NCBI GenBank assembly: GCA_028583605.1 | Contig: CM053332.1 | Location: 12,574,442-12,638,441, forward strand | Source of the DNA: Dastarcus helophoroides | Lineage: Eukaryota; Arthropoda; Insecta; Coleoptera; Bothrideridae | Direction: 5' to 3' | Length of the DNA stretch: 64,000 nucleotides | In this document: positions 1-9,429 of the stretch, one piece after another | How the letters are laid out: each line of letters starts with the position of its first letter | Numbering within the stretch: the first letter of the stretch is position 1 | Made by a program: the position numbers and the translations under genes | Notes under the pieces: model-generated | The model's input: only the letters and a program-made list of their open reading frames with translations | What the model was told of the DNA's origin: nothing | The model's database searches: none

Positions 1-23
1 ATGTTCTCAGAATTTAAGGTGCT

Positions 24-420
24 TTGCAACCCCAATAATTTGAAGTTGCAACCGCGATTGCTTTAAAACTGAATAATTCATTGTTTATTTTTGAGTGCTA
101 TATTTTTTTTTTGGTTTATTTTAATAAATTAATTTATACTCTTTTAAAATATAAAGACATAATTCAATAAATGTTTCACAATTATTAATAAGTGTTTGTG
201 TTTTTTTACTGTAATCTGGAAAGGAGAGCCGATTTGATTGCACCCGCGATAGCACTTTAAACTTCCATTGTGACTATTTATATTATATCATTAAAATTCT
301 TATAACAAATCAGATGAGAACAGGTTAAAATCTATCCCTTCAGAGAATAATTGCATGAAAAATATTTTTATTTTAATAGTTTCTAACTTTAAGAGTTGCC
401 TAAGTGTTGCACCCGCAATA
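24..420. repeat. Four dispersed copies of a TTGCAMCCSCRATW motif
   Basis: A 14-bp motif occurs at 24-37, 46-59, 238-251 and 407-420, all in the same orientation, in otherwise AT-rich sequence just before the hAT transposase remnant. hAT transposases bind short repeated subterminal motifs, so these could be binding sites belonging to that element. The element's true end is not visible. The role is inferred from spacing and position only. Confidence 0.45.
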
Positions 421-2444
421 ATGGAATCGCCTATGGGAAAGGAAACCACGCGCATGTTCGATCACTTGTGACTTGTGACACTTCCGTTTCGTCGGTGGAA
501 ATATGCTAAGGAACAATTTCGACTATATCAAGATCTAAATTATCACAAAGCTGCAATAGTATTGGCGCAGAATTTCATTGATGTAAAAGAAAAAAAAATT
601 GTCGACATAAGTTTACAGTTAAACACTGTGAAGCAAGCTGAAATTCAACGTAATCGGGAAATCCTAAAATCAATCCTTGACACAATTATCTTTATCGGCA
701 GACAAGAGATCGCTTTAAGGGGACATCGTGATGCTGGTCCCATCACATTGCAGACTCTTCTTCATAACGATGGTAACTTCAGATCGTTGTTACGGTTTAG
801 GATGAATTCTGGCGACAATAATTTGACGCAACATTTAATTCAAACGGAAACATTGAAAAACCGTATTACAAGCTAAACAAGTCCGTAGATTAAAAATGAA
901 TTAATTGAGATTTGTGGTAATATAATTCTGGAAAAATTGGTATCAAAAATTAATAAGAGTGAATGCTGCACAATACGTGCAGATGGAACAACGGATTTTG
1001 GCGGCATAGAGCAATACTCATTGTGCTTCCGTTATAGCGAGAAATCTGACAATGAAATTATTCTAAGAGACGATTTTTTAACATTCATTATTATTAAAGA
1101 TGCAAGTGGAAGAGGACTTGCATCTTCTTTGTTAAAAGTTTGTTCAAAATTGAAAAAGTTTTTGGTTCCTTAAGGCTACGATGGCGCAGTTGTGATGAGT
1201 GGGAATGGAATGGTTATGCTGCAGCAGTGATGGAACAGTACCCTTGTGCATTGTATGTTCATTCTGCGAGTCATTCCTTAAATTTAGTCGTTGGTGAAGC
1301 GTGTTCTTTCGCCCTTATAAGGAATTGTCTGGGAACCATAAAACAGATAATTTCTTTCTTCAGGCCTTCTGCAAAACGTGAAGCAATTCTGTCAGATGTT
1401 ATCGAAACTTTGGATTGTCCAATAAAAAGGAAACGCTTGAAAAATTTATGTGAAACAAGATGGACTGAAAGGCTTGACGCTGTTATGTCTTTCAAAGAAA
1501 TGTTTATTCCCATTTATTATAGCTTAGAAAAAATTCAAGAATGTTGCAATGGTGAAAGTTCTAAAAATGCTTTTAGCTGTTAGCAAACTATTAAAAGTAG
1601 TGCATTTATTGTGATGATTGTGATTGATGAATTTTTTTCTTTCACTCGCCCTTTGTCAGTTTATTTACAAAGTAAAAGTGTTGATATCGCTTCTGCAGTT
1701 AACCTTGGTAAAAAGCGTCAGGGAAAATGCTTCATCGAGGTTTAAAAAAGTATTTGCTACTGCTGTAGAAATAGCTGATGCTATAGGAGTAAAAATAGAA
1801 GAACCAAGGATCGTGCAACGTCAGAAACATCGGGACAATTACAAATCAAGTTTACCAGAAGAATATTTTCGGAAATCGGTTTTTATACCGTTTATTGATC
1901 ATTTCATCTGTGCATTGAGCGATAGATTCGTCAATCAAAAACGCACATTTTCAATGATCCAAAATATAATTCCTGACAAGTTAGTGAAACTTGGTTTAAA
2001 ACTAGGGAATGAAGATGATGAAACAGTCAACAAAAAATTTCTGAGATCATTTCTGAAACTGTCGAAGCACTTTTAGCACAATGGCTAAAAGTCACCACAT
2101 CAATGATATACTTTGTGGAAAAGGAAGTTTTATTATCGATGCAACGTTGGAAAACAACGGAAGATCGCCAAAACACATTCATTGATGCGCTGAATTTTTG
2201 TGATCGAGCACTTTTTCCCAACGTATATAAGTTTTTAAAGATCGGCGCTACTTAAGCCGCGACCATTGCCCCCAATGAAAGGAGTTTTTCAACTTTGAGA
2301 CGGTTGAAAGATTGGATGAGAAACGCAAACGGAGAAAATCGTCTCAACGGTCTTGCTCTCCTAAGCATTCATAGAGAAATTGATGTCACAGCTGAAGAAG
2401 TGATCAACAAATTTGCTGAAAAGCGTAGAAGATTTGATTTATAA
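421..2444 (+). pseudogene. Decayed hAT-superfamily transposase (ZMYM1/DUF4371-like)
   Basis: Successive + strand reading-frame blocks form one broken protein. Block 475-876 includes RRWKYAKEQFRLYQDLNYHK. Block 937-1173 includes ADGTTDFGGIEQYSLCFRY, the Asp-containing motif of DUF4371 transposases. Block 1140-1583 includes CALYVHSASHSLNLVV and CETRWTERLDAVM. Block 1624-2076 is followed by a C-terminal piece with NERSFSTLRRLKDWMR and NRLNGLALLSIHREID, the hAT dimerisation region, ending at TAA 2442-2444. Family order and motifs are right, but the blocks are joined by frameshifts (near 1170-1225 and around 1583-1650) and in-frame stops (for example near 2254), so no transposase can be made. It would have been a nuclear DNA-binding recombinase. 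No matching terminal repeat was found on the right. I take it as a dead transposon rather than a domesticated gene because the breaks are multiple. Confidence 0.85.
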
Positions 2445-3289
2445 TTTCATGTAAGTTAAATTTCGTTTAGTTCAGATAATCCTTAAATTATCCTAATATA
2501 CAGGGTGGACCATAAGTAATGGTACATAGAGCAAGAGTAGATTTTTAGTAGAAAAATAACGTGATTTAGCCACATTTACCTTATACCAAAAGTTGATGTT
2601 AACAGAGATACAAGGTGTCAAAGTTGAAAAAAAAAAATTGATTTTTTCGCATAACTGATGAACACATTTTACTATAGACAAGGAATTTGGCATAGGGGGG
2701 TTTCTTTGATCAAAAAATTCTAATTTGCTAACAGATTGTCAGTAATTCATAGGGGGCGCCACCTGCGCTACCTTGTATTATTCTAAAGCATCATAACTTT
2801 GTTGCGCCTTCATGTACACTTATTTTAAATGGACATTTTTATTTACCTATATTTTTTACGAAAAAAAGATATACTTTCTAAATGTTGCTACAAGCAACCG
2901 TTTTCAAGATATTTGCCTTCAAAGTTTACCGTACGTTTATTTTAAGTTATGTAAATGTGATTTTTTCGCAGTAGGTTTCAAAATAAAAGTAATAAAACTG
3001 ACTCTAAAATAGTTTATATCAAAAATTACTCTACTGACATTATTATTACACATGTTTTTTTAAATTTCTAAAGCAAATTTAAACAAATTACCAAAACAAG
3101 ATTTATTTTCAAAAATAAGTACGTGGAAAATGACCTTTTTCATATAAAGGGATTGTAAACAATTAAAAATCTGGCTCTCTTTTATTGAAATTCATCTTCC
3201 AATATCTACTTTGACCACCCAGACTATTAACATTTTTTTGTGCAGATTCAGAGAACATATCTCACATCTCTATGTTAGAATAGTTATTT

Positions 3290-3406
3290 ATGATACAAGT
3301 GTTAAAAGTGACATTTTATTTTGTGAGTGGGGAGTATTGCGGAACGAGCGTAGCGATTGGAGCAACCCCACGAACAAAATAAAATCACTTTTAACAAGTG
3401 TATCAT
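3290..3406. repeat. Internal hairpin with 41-43 bp arms
   Basis: The left arm is 3290-3332 and the right arm 3366-3406; they pair almost throughout (ATGATACA...AAAAGTGA...TTTTATTTTGT...GGGG). The roughly 33-nt loop contains GGAACGAGCGTAGCGATTGG, much richer in G+C than its surroundings. It lies inside the long-TIR element. The same GTGTTAAAAGT word recurs in the palindrome at 4517-4564. Confidence 0.8.
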
Positions 3407-3689
3407 ACAATATTTTTTGTAAAACTGTTAAATTAAAAGAGAAAATGTTGTCCCTAGGGTTGAATTTTAGATTTATTGTTTGCGTGTTGAATTACATATT
3501 TGACATTTACATCTGACAATCAATTCAGGTATTGGATAGAGTGTAACTAAATAAAACAATTGTAAGTTGTTTAATGTTAATTAGTAACCACAATTGAACC
3601 TGTCCTAAAACATTGTAGATTTTATGGCTAATAAACATGAATTTTGAAGAAAAGATTGGAAATTAAAGCAATTTTATTATTCCATCTGA

Positions 3690-4100
3690 TGTTGAAGAAA
3701 CAGCAAATACATCAACTGAGATTTATTGCTCCAGAAATCGGGACAAAAATATGATGGTATGAAATAAAGAATCTAGCGGATAACTTCACTAAAAATATAT
3801 TTTTGGTTTACGCCGAAGGAAATTCTAAGTTATGGAATCTCTCTATGATAAAATCTAGTTTTTAAATCAAACTAGGATATAAGCAAGTATTAAAACCAGC
3901 GTACAAGATTTTTTTGAATGAAGCTCAGACACCAAATATGCAGTAAAAAGTTGCGTCAGTTTTTGGATTATTTGGAGTCTGTCGCTCTCAAGAATTTTGT
4001 AAATTAACACTGGATGATATTGAAAAATCTTTGTTTTATATTATGAAGACTAAAAGCAACATCCGTCCTGGTTTTTGCACGGATTACTTTGCATAAATAC
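3690..4100 (+). pseudogene. Decayed tyrosine-recombinase-like ORF (Crypton/YR type)
   Basis: Conceptual translation across shifting frames gives blocks such as SRNRDKNM, then SKLWNLSMIKSS, then YKIFLNEAQTPNMQ, then VASVFGLFGVCRSQEFCKLT followed by LDDIE. The last resembles the segment holding the first catalytic Arg (G-x-C-R-x-x-E/L) of the integrase-like proteins spread through insect genomes and assigned to Crypton or other tyrosine-recombinase elements. Several stops and frameshifts are present, and the C-terminal catalytic R-H-R...Y residues are not visible. It lies between the arms of the long-TIR element and is the best candidate for its former enzyme, though it could be a nested insertion. 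Confidence 0.5.
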
Positions 4101-4311
4101 CTCTGCAATTACTTCTCAAGAAAACTAAAATAAGTAACCGTTCAGATTGTAATAGTAATATTAATATTATAAATAAATAATTTATAACTATTTTGAATGT
4201 TTTAATGTTTGGAAACACAATATTGTTGGACCAGTCCGTTCAACCAAAAAAAAATATCTTTCTAATTTTACCAGTACAGCTTTCTATTTTATATTGCATA
4301 TTGCTATATAT

Positions 4312-4508
4312 CAGTGTTTCCTAAACAGTGGGTCACAACCCGGCAGCGGACCACAAAAATAAAATACCAGGCTGCAGAATTGTCTTCATACTCACAAATG
4401 ATTAGTTCTTTCCAGCATTAAGATATAATTAAAACATCTTTTAGTGGGTGGCGAAGGGAAAATATTAAAAACAACCGGGTTAGGGCAAAAAAAGTTTGGG
4501 AAACACTG
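4312..4508. mobile_element. hAT-type MITE, 197 bp
   Basis: The termini are CAGTGTTTCCTAAAC (4312) and GTTTGGGAAACACTG (ending 4508), imperfect inverted repeats of the CAGTG type. The flanking 8-mers CTATATAT (4304-4311) and CTATATTT (4509-4516) match at 7 of 8 positions, the target duplication length expected for hAT elements. It has no coding capacity. It is nested in the long-TIR element, so it inserted later. Confidence 0.85.
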
Positions 4509-4516
4509 CTATATTT

Positions 4517-4564
4517 ACTTTTAACACTAGTGCGAAAAAACTTTTTCGCACTAGTGTTAAAAGT
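4517..4564. repeat. Perfect palindrome, 23-bp arms
   Basis: Arms 4517-4539 and 4542-4564 are exact reverse complements around a 2-nt centre (ACTTTTAACACTAGTGCG and its complement, closed by A/T runs). It begins directly after the hAT MITE target duplication. Confidence 0.9.
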
Positions 4565-4581
4565 GTTTTTGTCACGTGTCA

Positions 4582-4639
4582 TTATAAAAGTCAATTTTTA
4601 GTTCACTTATCAATGAACTAAAAATGTCACTTTTAATAA
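4582..4639. repeat. Hairpin, about 24-bp arms
   Basis: The arm 4582-4605 (ending TTTTTAGTTCA) pairs with 4614-4639 (starting TGAACTAAAAA) across an 8-nt loop, with minor mismatches. It is the third hairpin inside the same element, 18 nt after the palindrome at 4517-4564. Confidence 0.8.
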
Positions 4640-5262
4640 CAGATTTACAAAAAATAAATTACGTCTTAATTTTTTGGATTTTCTTTATTGAGATTTTCCA
4701 AATTTAGGTAATAATATTACCAGCAAAGTAATATTTGACATAAATTAGTTTCAAAGCTGTCCTATGATTACTTTTTTTTCAAGCATATTTCGAAAATTTA
4801 ATATCTTAGTAATTTAAAACCAAGGCATGTCAAGCTCTAAAGGCAAATATCTGGGAAACGGTTGCTCGTATCAACTTTCAGAAAGTACACCTTTTTTACG
4901 TAGAAAATATGGGGAAATAAAATAATTCATTGAAAATTAATATACGTAGGTGGAGAAAAAAGTTATGATGATTTAGAATTATGCAGGATAGCACAGGTAG
5001 CGCCTCATATTAGCTATTGGTAATATGTTAGCAAATTAGAGTTTGTCGACTTAAGAAACCCCCTTGTGCCAAATTTCCTGCCTATATTACAATTCATTCC
5101 ATAATTATACGAAAAAATCGAATTTTTTTTTTCAACTTTGACACCCTGTATCTCTGTTAATATCAACTTTTGGTATAAGGTAAATGTAGCTAAATCACAT
5201 TATTTTTATTCAAAAAATCCACCATTACTCTGTGTACCATTACTTATGGTCCAGCCTGTATA

Positions 5263-6249
5263 CAGTCATCTCAATTTCCGGGAATTATTTTGTTAAGATT
5301 ATAAAAACTTAAGCAGGTTGCTGTTGTATTGAAAACAATTGGGTTTTAATTGTTTTTTGGTAAATATTTCCCATTTGAAATCTGTTGTAACAAATCAACA
5401 AATGTTTCTAATTGAAATTAAATTAATAATTTTGAACTTATGAAATATGATTGATTCTAATGTTTACACTGCATCTAGAGTCTAAAATTTAATGAATATA
5501 TATTTATATCTTTGCCCCCCCCCCCCCGAAAATTTTCTTACTACGCCCTTGCGAAAGAAACTCGAACATCGTAAAAAATTTGTGATAAATATCTATAAAT
5601 CGGTCAAACGTTGGGATTTAAACAAAGAAAAGCTGACATTTTGGGACTATAGTTGAAATTTTGAAAAAAAACATAAATAAATAAAAATTCTAGAAGAAAA
5701 ATTGGTGCCATAAATTTATAATTTCTAAAAAGAATTATAGATCATGGTCGAAATTTTGGGAAGATTGTCGAACCTTCAGAAAATAAATAAAAAATTTCAG
5801 TTTAAATTAAGAAGTTAGAAAAAGTCGAAAACTGTCGACAACAAAACAACAAACATTTTGTAAGAGAAGATGTGCTTTTGGTGTTGTCAGCGGTTAGAAG
5901 TGGCCCCATGACCATTGCTTCGGACCACTGGTGAAAAGCTACCGGTTTAATAAAACAAACGCCGCGATAAACAAATTGATCTTTGGATTTGCCAATACAA
6001 TCAACTATCTCGATTTATATCCTAATAATTTAAAGTTTTGGACAGTGTCGATGTACGACGAATGTAAATAAACTACTTAATTTTGTTTTTATCGCGTTAA
6101 ACGTATGTTAATCACAAAAATATTTTGTTTATACGCATTGTATTAAACATGCGCACATTGGTACTTTAAATCATTATTTTCATATTTTTTTGGATAGGAG
6201 GATAGGAAATGTTTAATTTAAACCATATCGCGAACACAGCTCTCGTCCA
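5263..6249. other. Noncoding AT-rich stretch with C13 run and diffuse A-rich repeat
   Basis: A run of 13 C (5515-5527) is followed by GAAAATTTTCTTACTACGCC. This resembles the GGGCGTAG...GGGGG end found on many old insect repeats, read on the other strand. Positions 5641-5875 contain GTCGAAA/TTTTGAAAA words of the window-wide A-rich repeat. I see no gene. Confidence 0.4.
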
Positions 6250-6621
6250 GTCAGTAATTATAATTGAATGTAAATACGACTTGAGGCGAATTTTCAATGC
6301 CATCCGCGTTTATACCATGTAAAGAAAGACAACATGTAGTCTGCCAAGATTAGCCAGGAATTGACGTTGTCATACTTTCGAGACATAGAGGCAACACGAC
6401 GAACCGAGCGCGGTAAACTTCGCCAATATCAGAGCACCTACGCAAAGTTGTGTGCGATATTGTGGATTTTCTGTGTCGCGTTTAATAATGTAGTGTTGAA
6501 ACAGCGATGATCGAGCAAGGCACGAAAGTGGCGTTTTTCCGATAGTTCGTGTGTTAAAAAAAGTGTTCACCATTCCGAATTCTTTCATTATTTTTCCCGA
6601 ATACGCCGTCCATGTCGGCAG
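6250..6621 (+). other. Possible noncoding or alternative 5' exon of slingshot
   Basis: This island is richer in CpG and G+C than its surroundings and ends CATGTCGGCAG|GTAAAT, a good 5' splice site at 6622. A TCAGT initiator-like word lies at 6251-6255. The nearest downstream 3' splice site that I trust is slingshot's at 16489. The ATG at 6612 is in the wrong phase for that exon, and the frame that fits (ending AG|C = Ser) has no ATG after its last stop at 6497-6499. If used at all it would be a 5' UTR exon or carry an upstream ORF. It could equally be an unrelated promoter or chance. Confidence 0.25.
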
Positions 6622-7277
6622 GTAAATTTTTTAATTTTCTTTTTAACTTTGTTTCTTTTTTATTTTCGGCGTTTGAAACAAAAATTTTGAACTAAAATTC
6701 GACCTACAACCAATGTATTTAATTGGAAGTGAGGATAAGGATGAGGATAATTGTGATGAGGATTAGTTTGTTAATTAGTTTGACTTAATGGCTAGTCTCT
6801 ATCTAGTACTCTAGTATGAACATTTACGATTTGTACAGATTAAAATGAAATGCTTTGTGACGGTTTCATACCAATAAAATTGGTGGCGGTCAGTTTACTA
6901 AGAAATTATTTACTGGTTCCATTTTCGTATCGCCATTTCAAAGACATTAAACCAAAGTGTTCGTTCGTGTTTGCCTATTTTCTACAATGTGCATATTTTC
7001 GTTATAAAATTGTGCGCACAAAATCACAGTGAATTATTATTTATAGTAATGCATTAGGACGTCACTAATCTGATGTCATTCTGGATTTAAAATAGGTTTG
7101 CATGAAACTGGACAAACAGCTGATTCCTTTCATTTCATGCTTCTAGCTTCATACTCATGTATGATTGTATACTGTCTTAAGTACACTGGTTCATTGCTTT
7201 GACAAGAAAGTAATTTGTCGTTTTTAAAGTAAATTAAAATTCATGTTTTTATAGCATATACAACAAATTTCCTCATC
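6622..7277. other. Noncoding stretch, no feature recognised
   Basis: AT-rich sequence without a supported gene, repeat or RNA. Confidence 0.4.
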
Positions 7278-7509
7278 TATACTCTGTTCACCCAAAGAGA
7301 TATAGTTAGGCCACTCCCATAAACGAAGCGGGATATTTGAATAAATTATTTCTTTTGGTTGAATTTGAAAATCTCTTTATGACATACACCAAAACAAGTT
7401 TGATTAATCGCTTAATTAGTAACGTTGATTTATCTCTTGATGGCGTGTGAACCTGTCTTATTTTTTAAGGGGAGTGGCCTAACTATATCTCTTGGGTGAG
7501 CAGAGTATA
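7278..7509. mobile_element. TA-flanked MITE, about 230 bp (Tc1/mariner-like)
   Basis: The left end ACTCTGTTCACCCAAAGAGA (from 7281), running on to GGCCACTCCC, is mirrored by GGGGAGTGGCC...CTTGGGTGAGCAGAGT ending at 7506. The TIRs are about 38 bp with few mismatches. The outer bases are TATA/TATA, consistent with a TA target site. The interior has no coding potential. Confidence 0.8.
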
Positions 7510-8343
7510 GTATGTTGCTGTAATTTTTTTTGTTGGCATGTTTACGTTTCTTCCTTACTTGATCAGTATGGGCCAAAGTGACATTTAACCTTGACATAAC
7601 GTCACTATATGGGAAATTTTTTGTAGTCTCGTTATAATGAATGAGCTTTCGTCAATAATATTTTTCATTTTTATTGATAATCTTTAGCTCTCTTTCTAGT
7701 AATTTCATGATTCCGAGCTCGTAAAACTTCTGATACACGGCATCAAAAAACCTAATCGCGTGCGGTTTCAGTTCGTTAGAAGCGAAAGCTTTATTAGTAA
7801 AAGTGCCTATGCCTAATTAATTGATAATCTGATAGCGCAATGTCAGGGCTATATGCTGAATGTAATAATTGCCTTAGAGTTCATAATTGGTCATAGCGTT
7901 TTGAAAGGGATGCATTGTGAATCTGATAACTTCCCAATCACATTACAAACGAGTTTGTGAAAATGTGTGAGGTCAGTCTAGCGGGTCTAACGTTGTCATA
8001 GTGGCATACGATTCCTTTGCAGTTTGCCAATTATGAATAATCTGTTTTCTTTTTGTAGCTTCTTCCAACTTTCAGTTTCTGTATTTCCTAGTAATAAGAA
8101 CGTGAATTGGTCGTTTGGTTCTTTAGAAGCAACTCAAAAGTTAACATTTTTAATGTCCTACCAAATTGACAGCACAGTTGTTATTGATGCAATTTAGCTT
8201 TCGATGTGATTCATTACACTTGAGCGATCGTTATTTTTATTTGGTAGTGATTTTAAAGGATTTAAATCAGTGGATGTTCTCTATAAAAGCTATGAAAGCT
8301 TTGTTAGTACAGAGTGGAAAAGCACATACCTACTGTTATTTTT
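7510..8343. other. Noncoding stretch, no feature recognised
   Basis: Mixed-composition sequence without a convincing reading frame or repeat. Confidence 0.4.
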
Positions 8344-8850
8344 TTTTAGCTAAAAATCCAAAAAAAATGCCAAGAGAACCTTACCTCAATTCTCGAAGCT
8401 ACCTAAAAAGTTCAGGAGGGAGAATAAGTGACAAAAGAATCTTTTTAAGTTTTTGAGTTTATACTTTACCTAGAAATGTTTCAGTTGGTCGGAAAATTTA
8501 GAGACAGGGGCGGCATGGATATTTTGAAAATGTTGTTATTTTTTTTTTAATTTGAAATTTTATTTCAAGGGAAAAGCTGAAATTTTTAGAAAAAAAACCG
8601 GTTATACAATTTTTACAGTGTAAACATCGCAAGACAAATTAAATACTTATTAAAAGAATATCAAGATTTATTGTTATTTGTTATTTTAAAAGTAAAAAAA
8701 GAAACCAAAAAAGCCAAACTTACCCTTAATTCAAGTACCTACTTAAAGAGCTGAAGAAGGAAGTAGGTGACAAAAGAATGTTTAGAGTTTAAATTGTTAG
8801 ACTTTTTTTCAGAAATTTTTCAGTTTCTCGGGAAATTTCAAGAAAAACCT
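8344..8850 (+). repeat. Diverged direct duplication (offset about 350 bp)
   Basis: The segment around 8344-8500 and that around 8690-8850 share an ordered series of words: CCAAAAAA, ACCTTACCTCAATTC versus ACTTACCCTTAATTC, GGGAGAATAAGTGACAAAAG versus GGAAGTAGGTGACAAAAG, and a later TTTCAGTT...GGAAA. Many substitutions separate the copies, so the duplication is old. Confidence 0.6.
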
Positions 8851-9125
8851 GAATCAAGCTCAAAATGTTGTGGCTGAAATGAACATTTTGGGAATTTTTA
8901 ACTTGAAATCTTTTTGTTCTCATATTTTAATTTCAAACCAGTGTTAAATAAAACTTTAAAAGAAATCGGATTATTAACATTTTTAAAACGAAAACAACAT
9001 GAAACAAACTAATTTAAAGTAGAACGTTGCTTATCTAAACTAACTAGGTCCAAGGGTAATTCGAATAATAATCCAGGCAATGAGCCGAGAAAAAGGCTAA
9101 AATAGATAAAAATAATATAGCAAGT

Positions 9126-9234
9126 TAGATTTTCAAAATTCTTTTTGTATTCGATTTCTGATGACCCAAGGATCATTCAGTAGATTTTTAAAATTCTTTT
9201 TGCATTCGATTTCTGAACGTACAAGGATCATTCA
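9126..9234 (+). repeat. Tandem duplication of a 55-bp unit
   Basis: Positions 9126-9180 and 9181-9234 both read TAGATTTT(C/T)(A)AAAATTCTTTTTG, then a TTCGATTTCTGA block, and both end in AAGGATCATTCA. They differ at a few bases. Confidence 0.85.
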
Positions 9235-9429
9235 CTGCTACTTAAACGAAGTCGCTTGACCTCCTTCACCCCTTCATCCTGAAAACAACCCCCCAAATGG
9301 GGCGTTTCACTAAGAAATTCCAAAAATCGCGAAAATCACCGCAAAAATGCGGAAATGCGCAGAAATGCATCCTAGGAGATTATTTGGGTCGCTGATCACA
9401 AATCCGTGGTTGGTTTTTCCGGAAAACTC

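Larger units (their letters stand above)
2497..5262 (+). mobile_element. Long-TIR DNA element, about 2.76 kb, TATA-flanked
   Basis: The left end reads CAGGGTGGACCATAAGTAAT from 2501 and the right end is its near-perfect reverse complement, finishing at 5258. Both are bordered by TATA (2497-2500 and 5259-5262), so the target duplication is TA or TATA. The arms are long: roughly 2501-3052 and 4705-5258 stay recognisably complementary, with an internal match around the phrase reading GATACARGGTGTCAAAGTTG. The interior holds a perfect-arm hairpin, a decayed tyrosine-recombinase-like reading frame (3690-4100), a nested hAT MITE (4312-4508) and two more hairpins. The arms differ by point changes and small indels, so the insertion is old. 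Superfamily assignment is uncertain. Confidence 0.75.

Noticed and set aside
421..2444. A domesticated ZMYM-type host gene instead of a dead transposon
   Set aside because: At least two frameshifts and an in-frame stop in the conserved C-terminal region, with no splice sites that would bypass them.
6370..6588. Minus-strand 72-codon frame in the CpG-richer island
   Set aside because: No recognisable motif, and the splice donor in this island points to the + strand.
6612..6621. ATG TCG GCA G|GTAAAT as the slingshot start codon
   Set aside because: Joined to the exon at 16489 it gives the wrong phase and soon a stop; the expected upstream exon must end with two bases of a codon in a frame with an ATG.
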